64,000 nucleotides of DNA, taken from positions 42,346,001 through 42,410,000 of the forward strand of contig CM114273.1 of assembly GCA_050084515.1 (NCBI GenBank), read 5' to 3'. The notes below the pieces were generated by a model. It searched no databases. It was not told the DNA's origin and was given only the letters and a program-made list of their open reading frames with translations. Source of the DNA: Blasia pusilla. Lineage: Eukaryota > Marchantiophyta > Marchantiopsida > Blasiales. The position numbers were made by a program, and so were the translations under genes. This document shows positions 20,675 through 30,649 of this stretch, piece by piece. Every line of letters begins with the position of its first letter. Positions within the stretch are counted from its first letter, which is position 1.

Positions 20675-22582
20675 ATGGACAGGATCACCACGAAGTTGCG
20701 TAGGAGGCCAAAGCGGGGTGTCCATCGAGATCGACCTAGCAACATGCCTCGCGAAGACTCCACACCCATTCTGCAAAGCGCAGCGATGCCGATGGTCAAG
20801 CTGTCACCGGAGCTGATCGAAGTGCTGGAGGAGCGATCGTTGGCAACTTTCTTTCAAGCCAACTGGACCTTGACATCCGGAGAACTCTTGGGCGAGCTTC
20901 GCTCTGCGTCTGCCGTCGCCAAGTTTCGAAAGAAGGGTCTTCGGTATCGAGCTCAGCCCCAACACTGGACGGTGGATGACTGGAGAGCAACTTATCTGCT
21001 CCCGGCTGCACCAGAGTACGAGTATGACACAGAGTTACTAGTAAAGCATGAAGATCTTTTAGCACTCGGTTGTGTCACGACTGAGCGCCTGGGCAGGAAC
21101 GGCTACAAGGCTACGTCACTCTCTCCGCCGGTCTTTGGTCAGTTTTGCAAACATTTGATGACCCTGTTTTATCCCGCTCGTTCTTACTATCTGACGAACA
21201 AGCTCTTGAAGATGTGCTACATCATCTGGAATCAGCACCTGGACCCCGAAGCCCCAGGAGTCGACTTTGCTGCTTTTGTGGACGGGCACGTACGAGGAAT
21301 GGTGGAAGTGCTTCATCCAAGCACGAAGTCCTTCCTATCTCCTTTCTTGATCCATCTTTATCTTCACAAGCAGGAATTGACAGCAGAAGAGGCGTTAGAT
21401 TGGTCGCAAGTTACCCCCGTCCGACTACCACGGAAAAGCGGAACTGGAACAATGAGTAGCAGCGAAGTCACCCCGCCCTCCGAAGCACCTCAACAACATC
21501 CTCATACTTCGGCTTTGAAGAAAGACGAAGATACCAATGAAATGCCTCGGCCGAAGCGAGGCCGGGTCAATTTTGAAACACCCCCGGCCCCAGAACCCAT
21601 CAATCAGGAGGATTCCGACGAGACCCCGCGAGCAAGGGATCATCAACCTGCACTTCGTCTCATGTCGCAGACGGCAGAGGACATGATGTGGTTCTTGCAA
21701 TTAGCAGTTCCCGTCATGAACCAACTCCAACATGTTCTTCACCTAGAGGATACAGCGTCCGTGGACGATTATTTAGAAGGCCTGAACGACCTCAACTGCA
21801 GAGCACAAGCTTTGTCAGACCACGAAGTACAGCGTCGAGTAGCAGAAACGAATCTGCAATTACGGGATCAGGAACTCGAAGACACGAAGACCACGCTTCG
21901 CAAAGCTCAAAGCGACTTGGTCCAGTGTCAGTACAAAGCACGGAACGCACGCCAATGGGAAAGTTTGGCGATTAATCTCGAATGTGGGGCGGATCAGTTA
22001 GTTTCGCAGATCAAGGAAGCTTCGCACCTCATTGACAAGTATCGACATCAAATACGGCGGGTTCACACCAAATTCAAGAAGTTGGCGATCCAGCATGCTG
22101 AGTCTTTGAAGTTGCTTCAAGAACATCAAGAAGCGAACAAAGACTTACTGGCGCAGTGGTCGAAGGCTACCGGGAGGATCGCAGAGCAGAAGCTACTCAA
22201 CGAAGCCCAGATGGACCTGGAAGATGTCAAAGAGCTGGTTGACGAAGCAAGCAAGAATTTCGAAGAGCAGATGAACGAGGAAATCGACTACATCAACAAA
22301 CATTGGAAGCGCCAATTCGAAAATCATACCAAGTCTCTTCCAGAAGTTATACCCACTCTTTCGCTTACTCTTGAAGAGTTACCAGAATTCACTCCATCTG
22401 ATGTCTTAGTCCATAATGAAGTCCTAGGCAGTAACTTAGTTGTTAACAAGTCGCGAGAAAGAATGCGCAATCATACCCCTAACATTATCAACAAACCGTC
22501 TACAATTCACGGCCGTTTTGTGCCTACCCCTGAATTTGATAGTTTAGACGACACTTTTATGGAGATAGCAGACACATCATGA
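20675..22582 (+). CDS. Element A extra ORF (ORF3), 635 codons, intact
   Basis: It is open from ATG 20675 to TGA 22580-22582, ending 39 bp before the 3' LTR. Residues about 45-235 look globular (FFQANWTLTSGELLGELRSA, QHWTVDDWRATYLLP, YYLTNKLLKMCYIIWNQHLD). About 240-330 is a low-complexity acidic/proline linker. About 330-560 is largely coiled coil (RRVAETNLQLRDQELEDTK, ESLKLLQEHQEANKD). It has no signal peptide or clear membrane segment, so it is not a typical envelope protein. Extra ORFs after integrase are known in Tat/Athila-type elements; their function is unclear. It is intact although gag and pol are broken. Fragment B carries a damaged copy. Confidence 0.8.
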   Translation: MDRITTKLRRRPKRGVHRDRPSNMPREDSTPILQSAAMPMVKLSPELIEVLEERSLATFFQANWTLTSGELLGELRSASAVAKFRKKGLRYRAQPQHWTVDDWRATYLLPAAPEYEYDTELLVKHEDLLALGCVTTERLGRNGYKATSLSPPVFGQFCKHLMTLFYPARSYYLTNKLLKMCYIIWNQHLDPEAPGVDFAAFVDGHVRGMVEVLHPSTKSFLSPFLIHLYLHKQELTAEEALDWSQVTPVRLPRKSGTGTMSSSEVTPPSEAPQQHPHTSALKKDEDTNEMPRPKRGRVNFETPPAPEPINQEDSDETPRARDHQPALRLMSQTAEDMMWFLQLAVPVMNQLQHVLHLEDTASVDDYLEGLNDLNCRAQALSDHEVQRRVAETNLQLRDQELEDTKTTLRKAQSDLVQCQYKARNARQWESLAINLECGADQLVSQIKEASHLIDKYRHQIRRVHTKFKKLAIQHAESLKLLQEHQEANKDLLAQWSKATGRIAEQKLLNEAQMDLEDVKELVDEASKNFEEQMNEEIDYINKHWKRQFENHTKSLPEVIPTLSLTLEELPEFTPSDVLVHNEVLGSNLVVNKSRERMRNHTPNIINKPSTIHGRFVPTPEFDSLDDTFMEIADTS

Positions 22583-22605
22583 AGTGTTCGCCGGGGCGGC
22601 TCACA

Positions 22606-22621
22606 TTTGAGGGAGGGGGTA
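22606..22621 (+). other. Polypurine tract of element A
   Basis: GAGGGAGGGGG directly precedes the 3' LTR (TGTGATACCC at 22622). The same tract flanks the LTR of B on the minus strand. It primes plus-strand DNA synthesis. Confidence 0.8.
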
Positions 22622-22839
22622 TGTGATACCCACAATTTTGTACTCGAGAGAATTGAAGAAGAAAACATAGGTACTAGAAAGGATCGGAAGATGTTACTGG
22701 AATACTACATTTGAATTACATAATCAATTACACTTTTACAACATAATCATCACTTTATACTCTCTTTTCATCCAACAATGATCCTCTTGGGGATCGAACT
22801 CTACAATTGACTATAAATAAGAAACACTTAGACATTACA
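22622..22839 (+). repeat. 3' LTR of element A, internally deleted (218 bp)
   Basis: It begins TGTGATACCCACAATTTTGT and ends ATTACA like the 1159-bp 5' LTR. After ACTC at about 22648 it jumps to the 5' LTR position about 14085 (ACTCGAGAGAATTG). So 941 bp are missing, with an ACTC match at both deletion borders. Confidence 0.9.
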
Positions 22840-22844
22840 GCAAC

Positions 22845-24338
22845 AGTCTATGACCCGATACACCAAATCTTGCATCAAGGAGAATAAGAGGACGGAGCAT
22901 GTCACTCTACTCCAACGCTGCAAGGACAGCAAAACCTCAAAACAGGCCATGGAATGCCAAGAAGAAATCCATGGGTGGTGGAGGAAACATGCGATTGAGG
23001 GGAAGTACAAAGAATTATGCTCTTGGTTCAGATGGTGGACTGTATGAATGAGACAATGGGGAACCTTCATGCGGGAAGTGAGTTCACTAAATTGTCTCGT
23101 TGAAAATTGTTTGAAGAGTTGCAGGTAAAGATGAGAAGCGTGGGCATTATAGGGATTTCAAACCCAAGAAACCAAGAAACTTGTCGGATGCGACAGTTTG
23201 CCTGAGTGTTCAACCCGTCGCTTACCGACGGGTTGCCTAAGTGTGCAACCAATTGGAAACCGACGGATTGCAAGTCGCACGGCCAAATTTACTTGCAACC
23301 CGTCGAAATCGGACGGGTTGACGGGTTTCTTGAGAGTGCAACCAGTCGGAAAAGAACTGGTTGCAAGTTGCATGGCCAAATTTACTTGCAACTTGTCGAA
23401 TCGGACGGGTTGCACTAGGTGGTTCTTGGGTGTTGCAACACGTCACGAACCGACAGGTCGTAGAGTTGTTCATGGGATGCCTCGGTCTTGCAACCCGTCT
23501 GGTTCCGACATGTAGCTTATTTCTTTGACTTCTGAGCTATTTTCGTTCCCTTCTCACATTGGGGTCGTTGCAGGGATTGAACATTCATGAAAATGCCCTC
23601 TGCCCAACACAAGTGGAGCAGAAAGTGTTCATTCCTCCTGGAGGTCATCACAAGCATGCCAAAGAATTCCACTTGTGGAGGCATGCCAACAAGACCAGGC
23701 AAAAGCAATGCTACAGTCTGCAGGATCCCATATCTTCCTCACAAAAGGCATAACAAAAGGAAGGGGGCCTTCGATCTACGAGCTCTATGTCAGAGCGGCT
23801 ATGAGATCGGGTGATGAGAAACTCTATGTGGAAGCCTTCAACCGGTGCATAGCAAGAACTCCCCTCGAGCAAGACGTAGATATTGGCGGGGATATTCGTG
23901 GGCGCGTTTCAAGACGTCCCATACATATTGTGGTAAAGCAGTCCGAGCGAGACTCGTGGAGACCAGATAAGTATCTTGACTTCAAGGAGGTGAAGAGGCA
24001 GCATCGAGGAACGAATACGGTGATTGATTTGGATGAGCAAATAACACCGCCTAGGTATTCAGGGACCCCGGATTGCTCCCAAATCCGTGATGGAGTAACT
24101 TTTCCAAAATCAGTGAATGTTTTATTTCAGAAGCCCTCCATTGCTGGAAGTTCGCAACATCCGGTCGCTGGGGTGGTTCAACAATATGGGATTCCGGTCA
24201 TGGAAGTGGATTGCAACCTGAAAGGCATATATCTCGGAGCAACCCTGGACGTGGACCCACTTGCAGGGCAAGATCTGATGGCATTAGGAGAGCATGGGGC
24301 ACTTTCCTAAATAAGAACTATACAAGGACTGGACGACC
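22845..24338 (+). pseudogene. T2 part 2: end of DDE core and linker region
   Basis: It continues T2 after element A (SVTRYTKSCIKENKRTEHVT, then CQEEIHGWWRKHAIEGKYKE). A donor-like GTGAGT at about 23079 and a TTGCAG near 23127 mark a short intron; a second, palindrome-rich intron ends at GTTGCAG (23571-23573). The next exon starts GLNIHENALCP and later reads SIYELYVRAAMRSGDEKLYV, with a frame change near 23710. Compared with T3, about 4 bp are missing near 24218, so the frame stops early at 24310. Element E interrupts it at 24338. Confidence 0.6.
23160..23573 (+). repeat. T2 intron with palindromes
   Basis: About eight palindromes with varied centres, for example around 23214-23236, 23297-23321 and 23398-23415, in the intron ending with GTTGCAG. 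The same intron in T3 (28986-29560) and T4 (63370-63700) also carries palindromes, each in different numbers. Confidence 0.65.
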
Positions 24339-24385
24339 TGTAACGTACAAGAGTTTCTATTTTACAATCGTTTAATAAGCTCGAT

Positions 24386-24421
24386 CCCCAAGAGGATCAT
24401 TGTTTGATGATCCTCTTGGGG
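24386..24421. repeat. Perfect inverted repeat at the deletion joint of element E
   Basis: CCCCAAGAGGATCA (24386-24399) and its exact reverse complement (24408-24421) flank eight bases. The left arm is normal LTR-end sequence. The right arm lies at the point where the LTR stub joins internal sequence, so the foldback was made by the rearrangement. Confidence 0.85.
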
Positions 24422-25195
24422 AATGGTCTGCTGGTGGGTCCCGGGCTTGATGCTCGGGAGGGAGGAGGCAGCGGTTCCGATCTAGTTAATTTGGTCGGCT
24501 CCTCGTCCCCCGAGTCCCCAAAGGCGTTCTAGGTTGACTCTTTGTCCAACTGCGAACTGGCAGGGGACGTGGTGGGGAGTGTGTTCCTGTCTCTCTTCTT
24601 GCTCTTAGGCTTTGTGCGAAGACGAAGACAGGTAGACACCCTAGGCAATCTCCAAGACGGGTGATCTTCTTGTTGCTTACTACGTTGATCAGCTCGCTGA
24701 TCTCGCGAAGAGGGCTGGGAGACTTCCATGAGTCCCTTATGGGATTCGGAAGCTTGCTTCCGCATCCACGGTCGCAACAAGGTAGGGTTCCATGGAGGGA
24801 AATTAAATCTTTCAAATTCCTAAGCCTACAGGAGTGTGCCAGCTACTCTTAATCTTCGTGCCAGGTTTTCCTCCCATAAACAGAAGTACCGGGTCATCAC
24901 CAAGTACAACTGACGTTCATGGGCAAAGCACCGTTCGGCGACTGGTTTATTGACAATACGAATTAATTGTTCTATCTTTTCTAGCACCAATGCAGCAAAC
25001 CGGTTGTTATCTTCTTTCATCCATTGTCTGAGGGGGATAGCTAGAGATAGCATATGGTCTTCAGTAAGAACTAACTGGTTGGGGTTTCTAGGAGATGAGG
25101 CTTCTTTCCCCACTCCTGGATTCCCCATGTGTCTCTCTCCCTCTTCAGCAAAGCATATGATCCCCGGCAGCGGCGCCAAAAATTTTGTTGCTATA

Positions 25196-26416
25196 TGTAA
25201 TGTACAAGAGTTTCTATTTTACAATCGTTTAATTAGTTTGATCCCCAAGAAGATCATTGTTTGATGAAAAGAGAGTTCGAAATTACAATTCTGTTGTAAT
25301 AGTTGTGTTAAAATGTGTTTGAGTTATATTCAATGTCTTATCAATATCTTTGGATCTTTCTTCGTACCAAAGGATCTTTTCTTGATTCTCTCTAGTGGAA
25401 TTGATAGCATGCTCATGTAGATTTCCTCTCGACATCAAGAAACCTTGCAAAGATCTCAACATGAAAGTTGGCTTATCCTACTTTCGGAACTCAATCCGTC
25501 TCGAGAGGCCACTCTCTGTCAAACAGATTTCCTACAACTCCTATTGATTATTTCATTGATGAGAAAGGTTTGCCTGATTCACTCTTCATTCTACAGACCC
25601 AAAAAGAAGACTCAAACATAAGCATCGCACATCAAAATGAATGAATGATTGCTTTGCTACTCCATCAAGAATGAGAAAGCTTCAAAGTGAATACAAGCTC
25701 GAGAGGGTACTACTCCCTTGCTCGGACCATTCCTACAGCATAAGGACTTCGTTAGAGAATGATGATTATGGCTTCTGTCTTGCTTCTTAAATACTCGTTG
25801 GAGTAGGAGTGATCCAAAGATTCGAAGCGTTCTTGATGAAGCCGGTGTCTCTTCAGCATTTGTAACTACCTAGAGCTATGGTTCTCTTAGCTTTTCCTAC
25901 GATCCCTGTGAATCCGTAGAACAAAACTGTCCTAACTACCAATTTGATACAAAGAGTCACGCTCCTTCCTAGTCTAACTGTTCTAACGTGCGTCGCTTGA
26001 AATCACAGTCATTCTTAGTTTTGCTTTGCTAGACTTCTTGAGGACGAAGCACTCCATTCTTCGTTCTTGTTTAAGGTGCTTCGCACTTCGTACAAGAGCG
26101 AAGTACTTCTTTCTCTTCTTCTTCCTGCTTTGTTATGCTTTGTAATAGAGCAAAGCACTTCGTAGACAGAGCTTCGTTGACATTCCGAAGCTTGTTATTG
26201 AGTCTTGAGACTTTGTTATTTTATTCTCCTCTCCTCTTAGGCAAATCCTTGATTTTCTATCTCTCTAGCTTGTCCTTGGAGCTTTGAGCTTCGTCTTGCT
26301 TTAATCTTACTCATTCCTCCTCATAATAATTAATAATAATCAAAATCATAATGTACAAGAGTCTTTGTTGAATAAAAAGAAATATTCTTCAAAAGTATAA
26401 AATTGTGGGTATCACA
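25196..26416 (-). repeat. 5' LTR of element E
   Basis: 1221 bp, minus strand, TGTGATACCCAC to CATTACA. It resembles the LTRs of A, B and C but differs more from them than they do from each other, for example in the terminal TAGAAACTCTTGTACATTACA block, so it is a subfamily. Confidence 0.82.
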
Positions 26417-26421
26417 CGACC

Positions 26422-26592
26422 ACTGCTTGGGTTTTGGGGACTCAAAACCTTTGATCGTTTCACGAGGACCGGGAATCAATTGAAGTACTTCTTCTGCCCA
26501 AATGAATCTTGCGCTTTCCGGAAGTCTTATCTGGCTGCCATTGGAGCTCCGGGGAATACCCCCACAATTTGGCCCATCGCAGCAGGTACGCT
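26422..26592 (+). pseudogene. T2 part 3: fragment before the SWIM region
   Basis: It continues T2 after element E with LLGFWGLKTFDRFTR, then QLKYFFCPNESCAFRKSY and IWPIAAG. This matches T3 (28214-28040). Similarity stops at GCAGGTACG, about 26592, so the SWIM finger is missing from this copy. Confidence 0.65.
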
Positions 26593-27083
26593 TGTATTTG
26601 CTAAGGCAACCAATCGTTGGGGACAATTACGGGATTTTCCAACTCATGGTAGACCTTGTGACCCGTCGGATTGCAAGGGGTTGCCTCGGAACTATGCGTT
26701 GTCGCATTGTTACTAGAGGGATAGAAAAGCGTGCAATCTGTCAGTAACCGATGGGTTGCCCAGGTAGCTAGCTTTTTACAACAAGATGAGGGAAGTGAGG
26801 CACTTGCACAACCCGTCGGCCTCCGACGGGTTGCGCAAGTGCCTCGCCTTGTAACGCTTACATCAAGGAAGCGTGCAACATGTAGGCCTCTGACGAGTTG
26901 TGCGGGTATCCCGCCTTGTTATCCCAAGATGAGGGAAGCGTGCAACCCCCCGATCTCCCACAGGTTGCGCGAGTACTTCACGTTCTTGCCCCAAGACAAC
27001 GGAGGCGCGCAACCTGTTGGTCTCTGACGGGTTTCCAGGATAGCTCGGCTTTTTAACCCAAGGAGGACGGATGCCTGCAACCC
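26593..27083. repeat. Orphan T/P spacer fragment rich in palindromes
   Basis: No gene. About eight palindromes, with the GC-rich flanks typical of T-P spacers. One is extended to 49 nt at 26797-26845, with 24-nt arms and one mismatch. It lies between the truncated T2 and the 3' end of T3 and probably derives from another unit's spacer. Confidence 0.6.
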
Positions 27084-27482
27084 GCGGGAGGTGCGGTAAG
27101 AGGAGAGGAAGAGAGGAGAGAGGATAGAGGAAACTACCTTCAACCGAAATAGATACTTTTTTTTTTAAGAGAGTTTCCCTTGGGTTGAAGAGAGGAAACT
27201 TTTTGTGTGATTTTTTTTGCACTTTTTTGTTCAATTATTAATCAGTCCCACAAATTTTTTTTCTCTTCCATATTTTGGCAACCCATCTGAGTCCGACCGG
27301 TTGCAAATTGCACAAAATATACAAAACTGAAAAATCGGTGGAATCATAAGTGTGGAACCAATCACTTTTTCCATCCAAGGTCTGGAAACAATCTACCATT
27401 TGCCCTAGGCTGAATAGAGTTCAAGCTAAAAGTGATGGTTCTTGAAAAATGAAAGTACAATCTAAAACCTCATTTTGCATCC
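27084..27482 (-). repeat. T3 3' flank, repeated at 50563-50982
   Basis: From GGAGGTGCGGTAAGAGGAG (27084) to the T3 stop, this segment is shared with 50563-50982. In both places the left neighbour is different. It includes a G/A-rich tract (27090-27127), a T-rich tract and one palindrome at 27279-27304. The abrupt common start suggests an element end or a frequent break point. No coding sequence. Confidence 0.55.
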
Positions 27483-28280
27483 TCAAAGTGGTTTGTTTAA
27501 AATACTTTGCACTTCTTTGAGGGACAGAATTGGTTGGTGGATTCCTACTCCTACCTCCGACTCTCTTAAAACTACCAGCAACACATAGTACATGTGCTTA
27601 CAAGGGAAATACTTTTTTCCACTTGTCTCTCTTTGGACAAAGTCATCACATGAACATGTGGGAAAGCAACAGATGTGCACCACATACACCCCTGTGACAC
27701 TTGAATTTACAGTGTTGTTCCTGACCCAATACATCCTTCCTATTCCGTTGCCACTCAAGACATCTTTTGTGGCGATGATCTCCATTTTGGCCTCCCGAGC
27801 TGATGCAATGCGCTTTGCTCTCTCCACCGTTGGCCTACACATTCTGTTTCTCTTCACCCCATTTCTAGACTCAAACAGAAATAGTGGATTGAGATCATCC
27901 ACCTTCTCCGGGTACATGTTGACATCAATCTTGGGTTGAATACGAAATGCGAAGGTCTCTGTAATGCGAACATGCTCCGAACTTCCCCCGTGTACGAGTC
28001 TGAAACCGGCACTTGTAAGATTGTCCACGTCGTCTTGAGTGCAATTCGTACCTGCGGCGATGGGCCAAATCGTGGGGGTATTCCTCGAAGCTCCAATCGC
28101 AGCCGGATAAGACTTCTGGAAAGCGCAAGATTCATTTGGGCAGAAGAAGTACTTCAATTGATCCCCGTTCCTTGTGAAACGATCAAAGGTTTTGAGTCCG
28201 CAAAACCCAGGCACGGGTCGTCGAGTCCTTGTACAGTTCTTATTTAGGAAAGTGCCGCATGCTCTCCTAATGCCATAAGA
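27483..28280 (-). pseudogene. T3 C-terminal region with SWIM zinc finger
   Basis: An open frame of about 265 codons ends at 27483. It begins in the conserved KTFDRFTRNGDQLKYFF region and contains, near the C-terminus, CFPTCSCDDFVQRETSG and KYFPCKHMYYVL. This is the CxC...CxH pattern of a SWIM finger, typical of the C-terminus of MULE transposases and of far-red-response proteins derived from them. TGA at 28281-28283, where T2 has AGA, cuts it from the previous part. It is the best-preserved SWIM exon in the window and the main support for the transposase call. Confidence 0.7.
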
Positions 28281-28985
28281 TCATGCCCTGCAGGTGGGTC
28301 CACGTCCTGGGTTGCTCCGAGATATATGCCACCGTTTTAGGTTGCAATCCATCTCCATTACCGGAATCCCATATTGTTGAACCACCCCAGCGCCAGGATG
28401 TTGCAAACTTCCAGAACTGGAGGGCTTTTGAAATAAAACATTCACTGATTTTGGAGAAGTTACTCCATCACGGATTTGGGACGGGTCCGGGGTCCCCAAA
28501 AACCTTTGCAGCGTAAATTCCTCATCCAAATCAATCACCGGATTCATTCCTCGATGTTGCCTCTTCATCTGCCTGAAGTCAAGATACTTATCTGGTCTCC
28601 ACGAGTCTCGCTCGGACTGCTCTACCACCATCTGTATGGGACGTCTTGAAACCCGCCCACGAATATCCCCACCAATGTGTACGTCTTGCTCGAGGGGAGT
28701 TCCAACTACGCACCAGTTAAAGGCTTCCACATACATTTTTTCATCACCAGATCTCACAGCCGCCCTGACATAGAGCTCGTAGATCGACGGCCCCCTTCCT
28801 TTTGTTATGCCTTTTGTAAGGAAGATATGGGATGCTACAGACTATAGCATTGCTCTTGCCTGGTCTTGTTGGCATGCCTTCACAAGTGAAGTTCGTTGGC
28901 ATGCTTGTGACGACCTCCAGGAGGAATGAACACTTTATGCTCCACTTATGTTGGGGCAAAGGGCATTTTCATGAATGTTCAATCC
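28281..28985 (-). pseudogene. T3 linker exon
   Basis: The exon starts after TTGCAG with GLNIHENALCP and later reads MRSGDEKMYVEAFNWC, then GRVSRRPIQMVVEQSERDSW. It continues to SRSNPGRGPTCRA and a stop. No known domain is recognised. A frame change near 28820 is shared by T2, T3 and T4, so it may hide a small intron or an alternative start instead of a mutation. Confidence 0.55.
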
Positions 28986-29560
28986 CTGCAACGATGGCAA
29001 TGTTAGAAGAGAACGAAAATAACTCAGGAGTCAAAGAAATAAGCTACCTGTCGGAACCAGACAGGTTGCAAGGCCGAGGCATCCCATGAACAACTCTGCG
29101 ACCCGTCAGGTCCCGACGTGTTGCAACCTTAAACCCACCTACTGCATCCCGTCGTATTTAGACGGGTTGCAAGGCCGAGGCATCCCATGAACGACTCTGA
29201 GACCCGTCGGGTCCTGACATATTGCAACCCTAAACCCACCTACTGCAACCCATCGGATTCAGACTAGTTGCAAGGCCGAGGCATCCCATGAATGACTCTG
29301 CAACCCGTCGGGTCTCGACGTGTTTCAACCCTAAGCCCACTTACTGCAACCCGTCGGATTCAGACGGGTTGCAAGAACTTGTGGCCACTCTGGAAGATCC
29401 AAGTGCAAGTCATCCGAAACCCATTCGGGTCGAACTATTTGCAGGCCTTGTATACATGCGACTTGCATACTTATCTATGGGTTGCACCAAAATTCTGGAT
29501 GCAACCCGTCGGTTTCTGTCGGGTTGCACACTCGGGCAACCCGTCGCATCCGACAGCTTG
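28986..29560 (-). repeat. T3 intron with a repeated palindrome array
   Basis: About ten palindromes. Between 29060 and 29320 a unit of about 120 bp containing GGCCGAGGCATCCCATGAA is repeated three times, each time with one palindrome on each side (starting near 29046, 29140 and 29240). The splice acceptor is TTGCAG at 28991-28986. Confidence 0.65.
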
Positions 29561-29611
29561 CTTGGTTTTTTCGGTTTGAAATCCCTATAGTTCCCACGCT
29601 TCTCAACTTGA

Positions 29612-30649
29612 GCTGCAACTTTACAAACAATTCTGAGCGTGAGCTTGACAAGACAAAATAGTGAACTAACCTGCCGCATGAAGTTTCCCCATTGTCTCAT
29701 ACGTACAGTCCACCAACTCAACCAAGAGCACAACTCTTTGTACTTCCCCTCAATCGCATGCTTCCTCCACCACCCATGAAGTTCTTCTTGGCATTCTATG
29801 GCCTGCTTCAAGGTTTTGTTGTCCTTGCAGCGTTGGAGTAGAGTGACATGCTCTGTCCTCTTATTCTCCATGATGCAAGATTTGGTGTATCGGGTCACAG
29901 ACTGTTGCCAATGGAAAGCATCCGACCTTTCCCTCTCCGGTTGAACCTCTCCATCCCAGAACACTTCCCGGATAGCAATCCACCCAGGTTGTGCATTGTC
30001 TACCATGAACCCATAAATTTCCGGAGATGGCCTTTTGTTTTCCTTCACCACCTCCAATAAGAGTAACCAGCACATCTTCAAACTGCCAACGTCTTCTGCC
30101 TTTACTTCATAGAAAAATATCGTTTTGAGTCCCTTCTCCATATGGTCATAAATGTGAGCACCCATCGTCAACCATCCGTTCAGCACTGTGAAGCAAATAT
30201 CAAAGCTTACCCAGCTGCCGTAAAGATCTCCCCCTTCCCTCATTCAATTTATAAGATCAAGGCCACTCGACAGACCTGTGGTTGACATTTTGAAGACATA
30301 GGCCCTGGATCCCTCGCCTCCTTGGCCCATGAACTGCCATCTCTGAATGAATGGAAATCTAGAGTTGGCCTTGATTTTGGTGATGGCATCCGTTTCGGCC
30401 GTCTTTCCATTCAGAACTCGTATTTGATGCATCAAATTATGGAAGCATTTAGGATCAGCGAGAAATGCAAGATTTTCCCAGAGTTGTTTCTCCTCAGCCG
30501 CCATGATCTCGCCCTGTCCAAGGATTCCAAGAAATTGTTCAAAAATTTGTGATGCCGTTGTGAGCTTGATCACTCCGGGCTTTGAACCCGGAGAGTTTCT
30601 AAAGACCTCGGCAACTTTCTTCGCCACATCCTCCTCGATGTGTCTCTGA
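29612..30649 (-). pseudogene. T3 DDE-like transposase core
   Basis: It is open from about 30780 to below 29671 in two frames. Motifs: SFDICFTVLN with a first Asp, FFYEVKAEDVGSLKMCWLLL, then FMVDNAQPGWIAIREVFWDG with a second Asp, followed by SDAFHWQQSVTRYTKSC. Spacing and the D-N-A/H pattern resemble the MULE transposase core. The catalytic Glu cannot be fixed by eye; it may lie in the HGWWRKHAIEGKYKEL helix. A GTTAGT donor (29670) and a CTGCAA/TTGCAG acceptor mark a 58-bp intron before 29612. This copy shows the uninterrupted site where element A entered T2 (about 29895). Confidence 0.62.

Larger units (their letters stand above)
13116..22839 (+). mobile_element. Full-length Ty3/gypsy LTR retrotransposon (element A)
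   Basis: A 9724-bp element with TG...CA ends flanked by a perfect 5-bp duplication, GCAAC at 13111-13115 and 22840-22844. The empty site in T3 reads TTGGCAACAGTCT, with one GCAAC, which proves the insertion. Order: LTR, tRNA-Asp-type PBS, gag with three zinc knuckles, protease, RT, RNase H, integrase, an extra ORF, polypurine tract, LTR. Protease before RT and integrase last give the Ty3/gypsy order. The PBS, the extra ORF and lack of a visible chromodomain suggest a Tat/Athila-like lineage. gag and pol are broken; the extra ORF is open. Confidence 0.93.
24339..26416 (-). mobile_element. Internally deleted gypsy element (E)
   Basis: 2078 bp bounded by TG...CA ends and a perfect 5-bp duplication, CGACC at 24334-24338 and 26417-26421. 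It lies on the minus strand: 5' LTR 26416-25196, PBS 25178-25159, the start of gag (about 24817-24430, frame MEVSQPSSRDQRADQRSK), then directly a 73-bp end of the 3' LTR (24411-24339). Most of gag and all of pol are gone. It is in gene T2, in opposite orientation to element A. Confidence 0.88.

Noticed and set aside
20675-22582. Envelope gene of an endogenous retrovirus
   Set aside because: There is no signal peptide, no membrane anchor and no Cys-rich ectodomain; the C-terminal half is coiled coil.
23675-24310. Independent 211-codon gene
   Set aside because: It is collinear with T3 and T4 and is the linker exon of the transposase-like gene.
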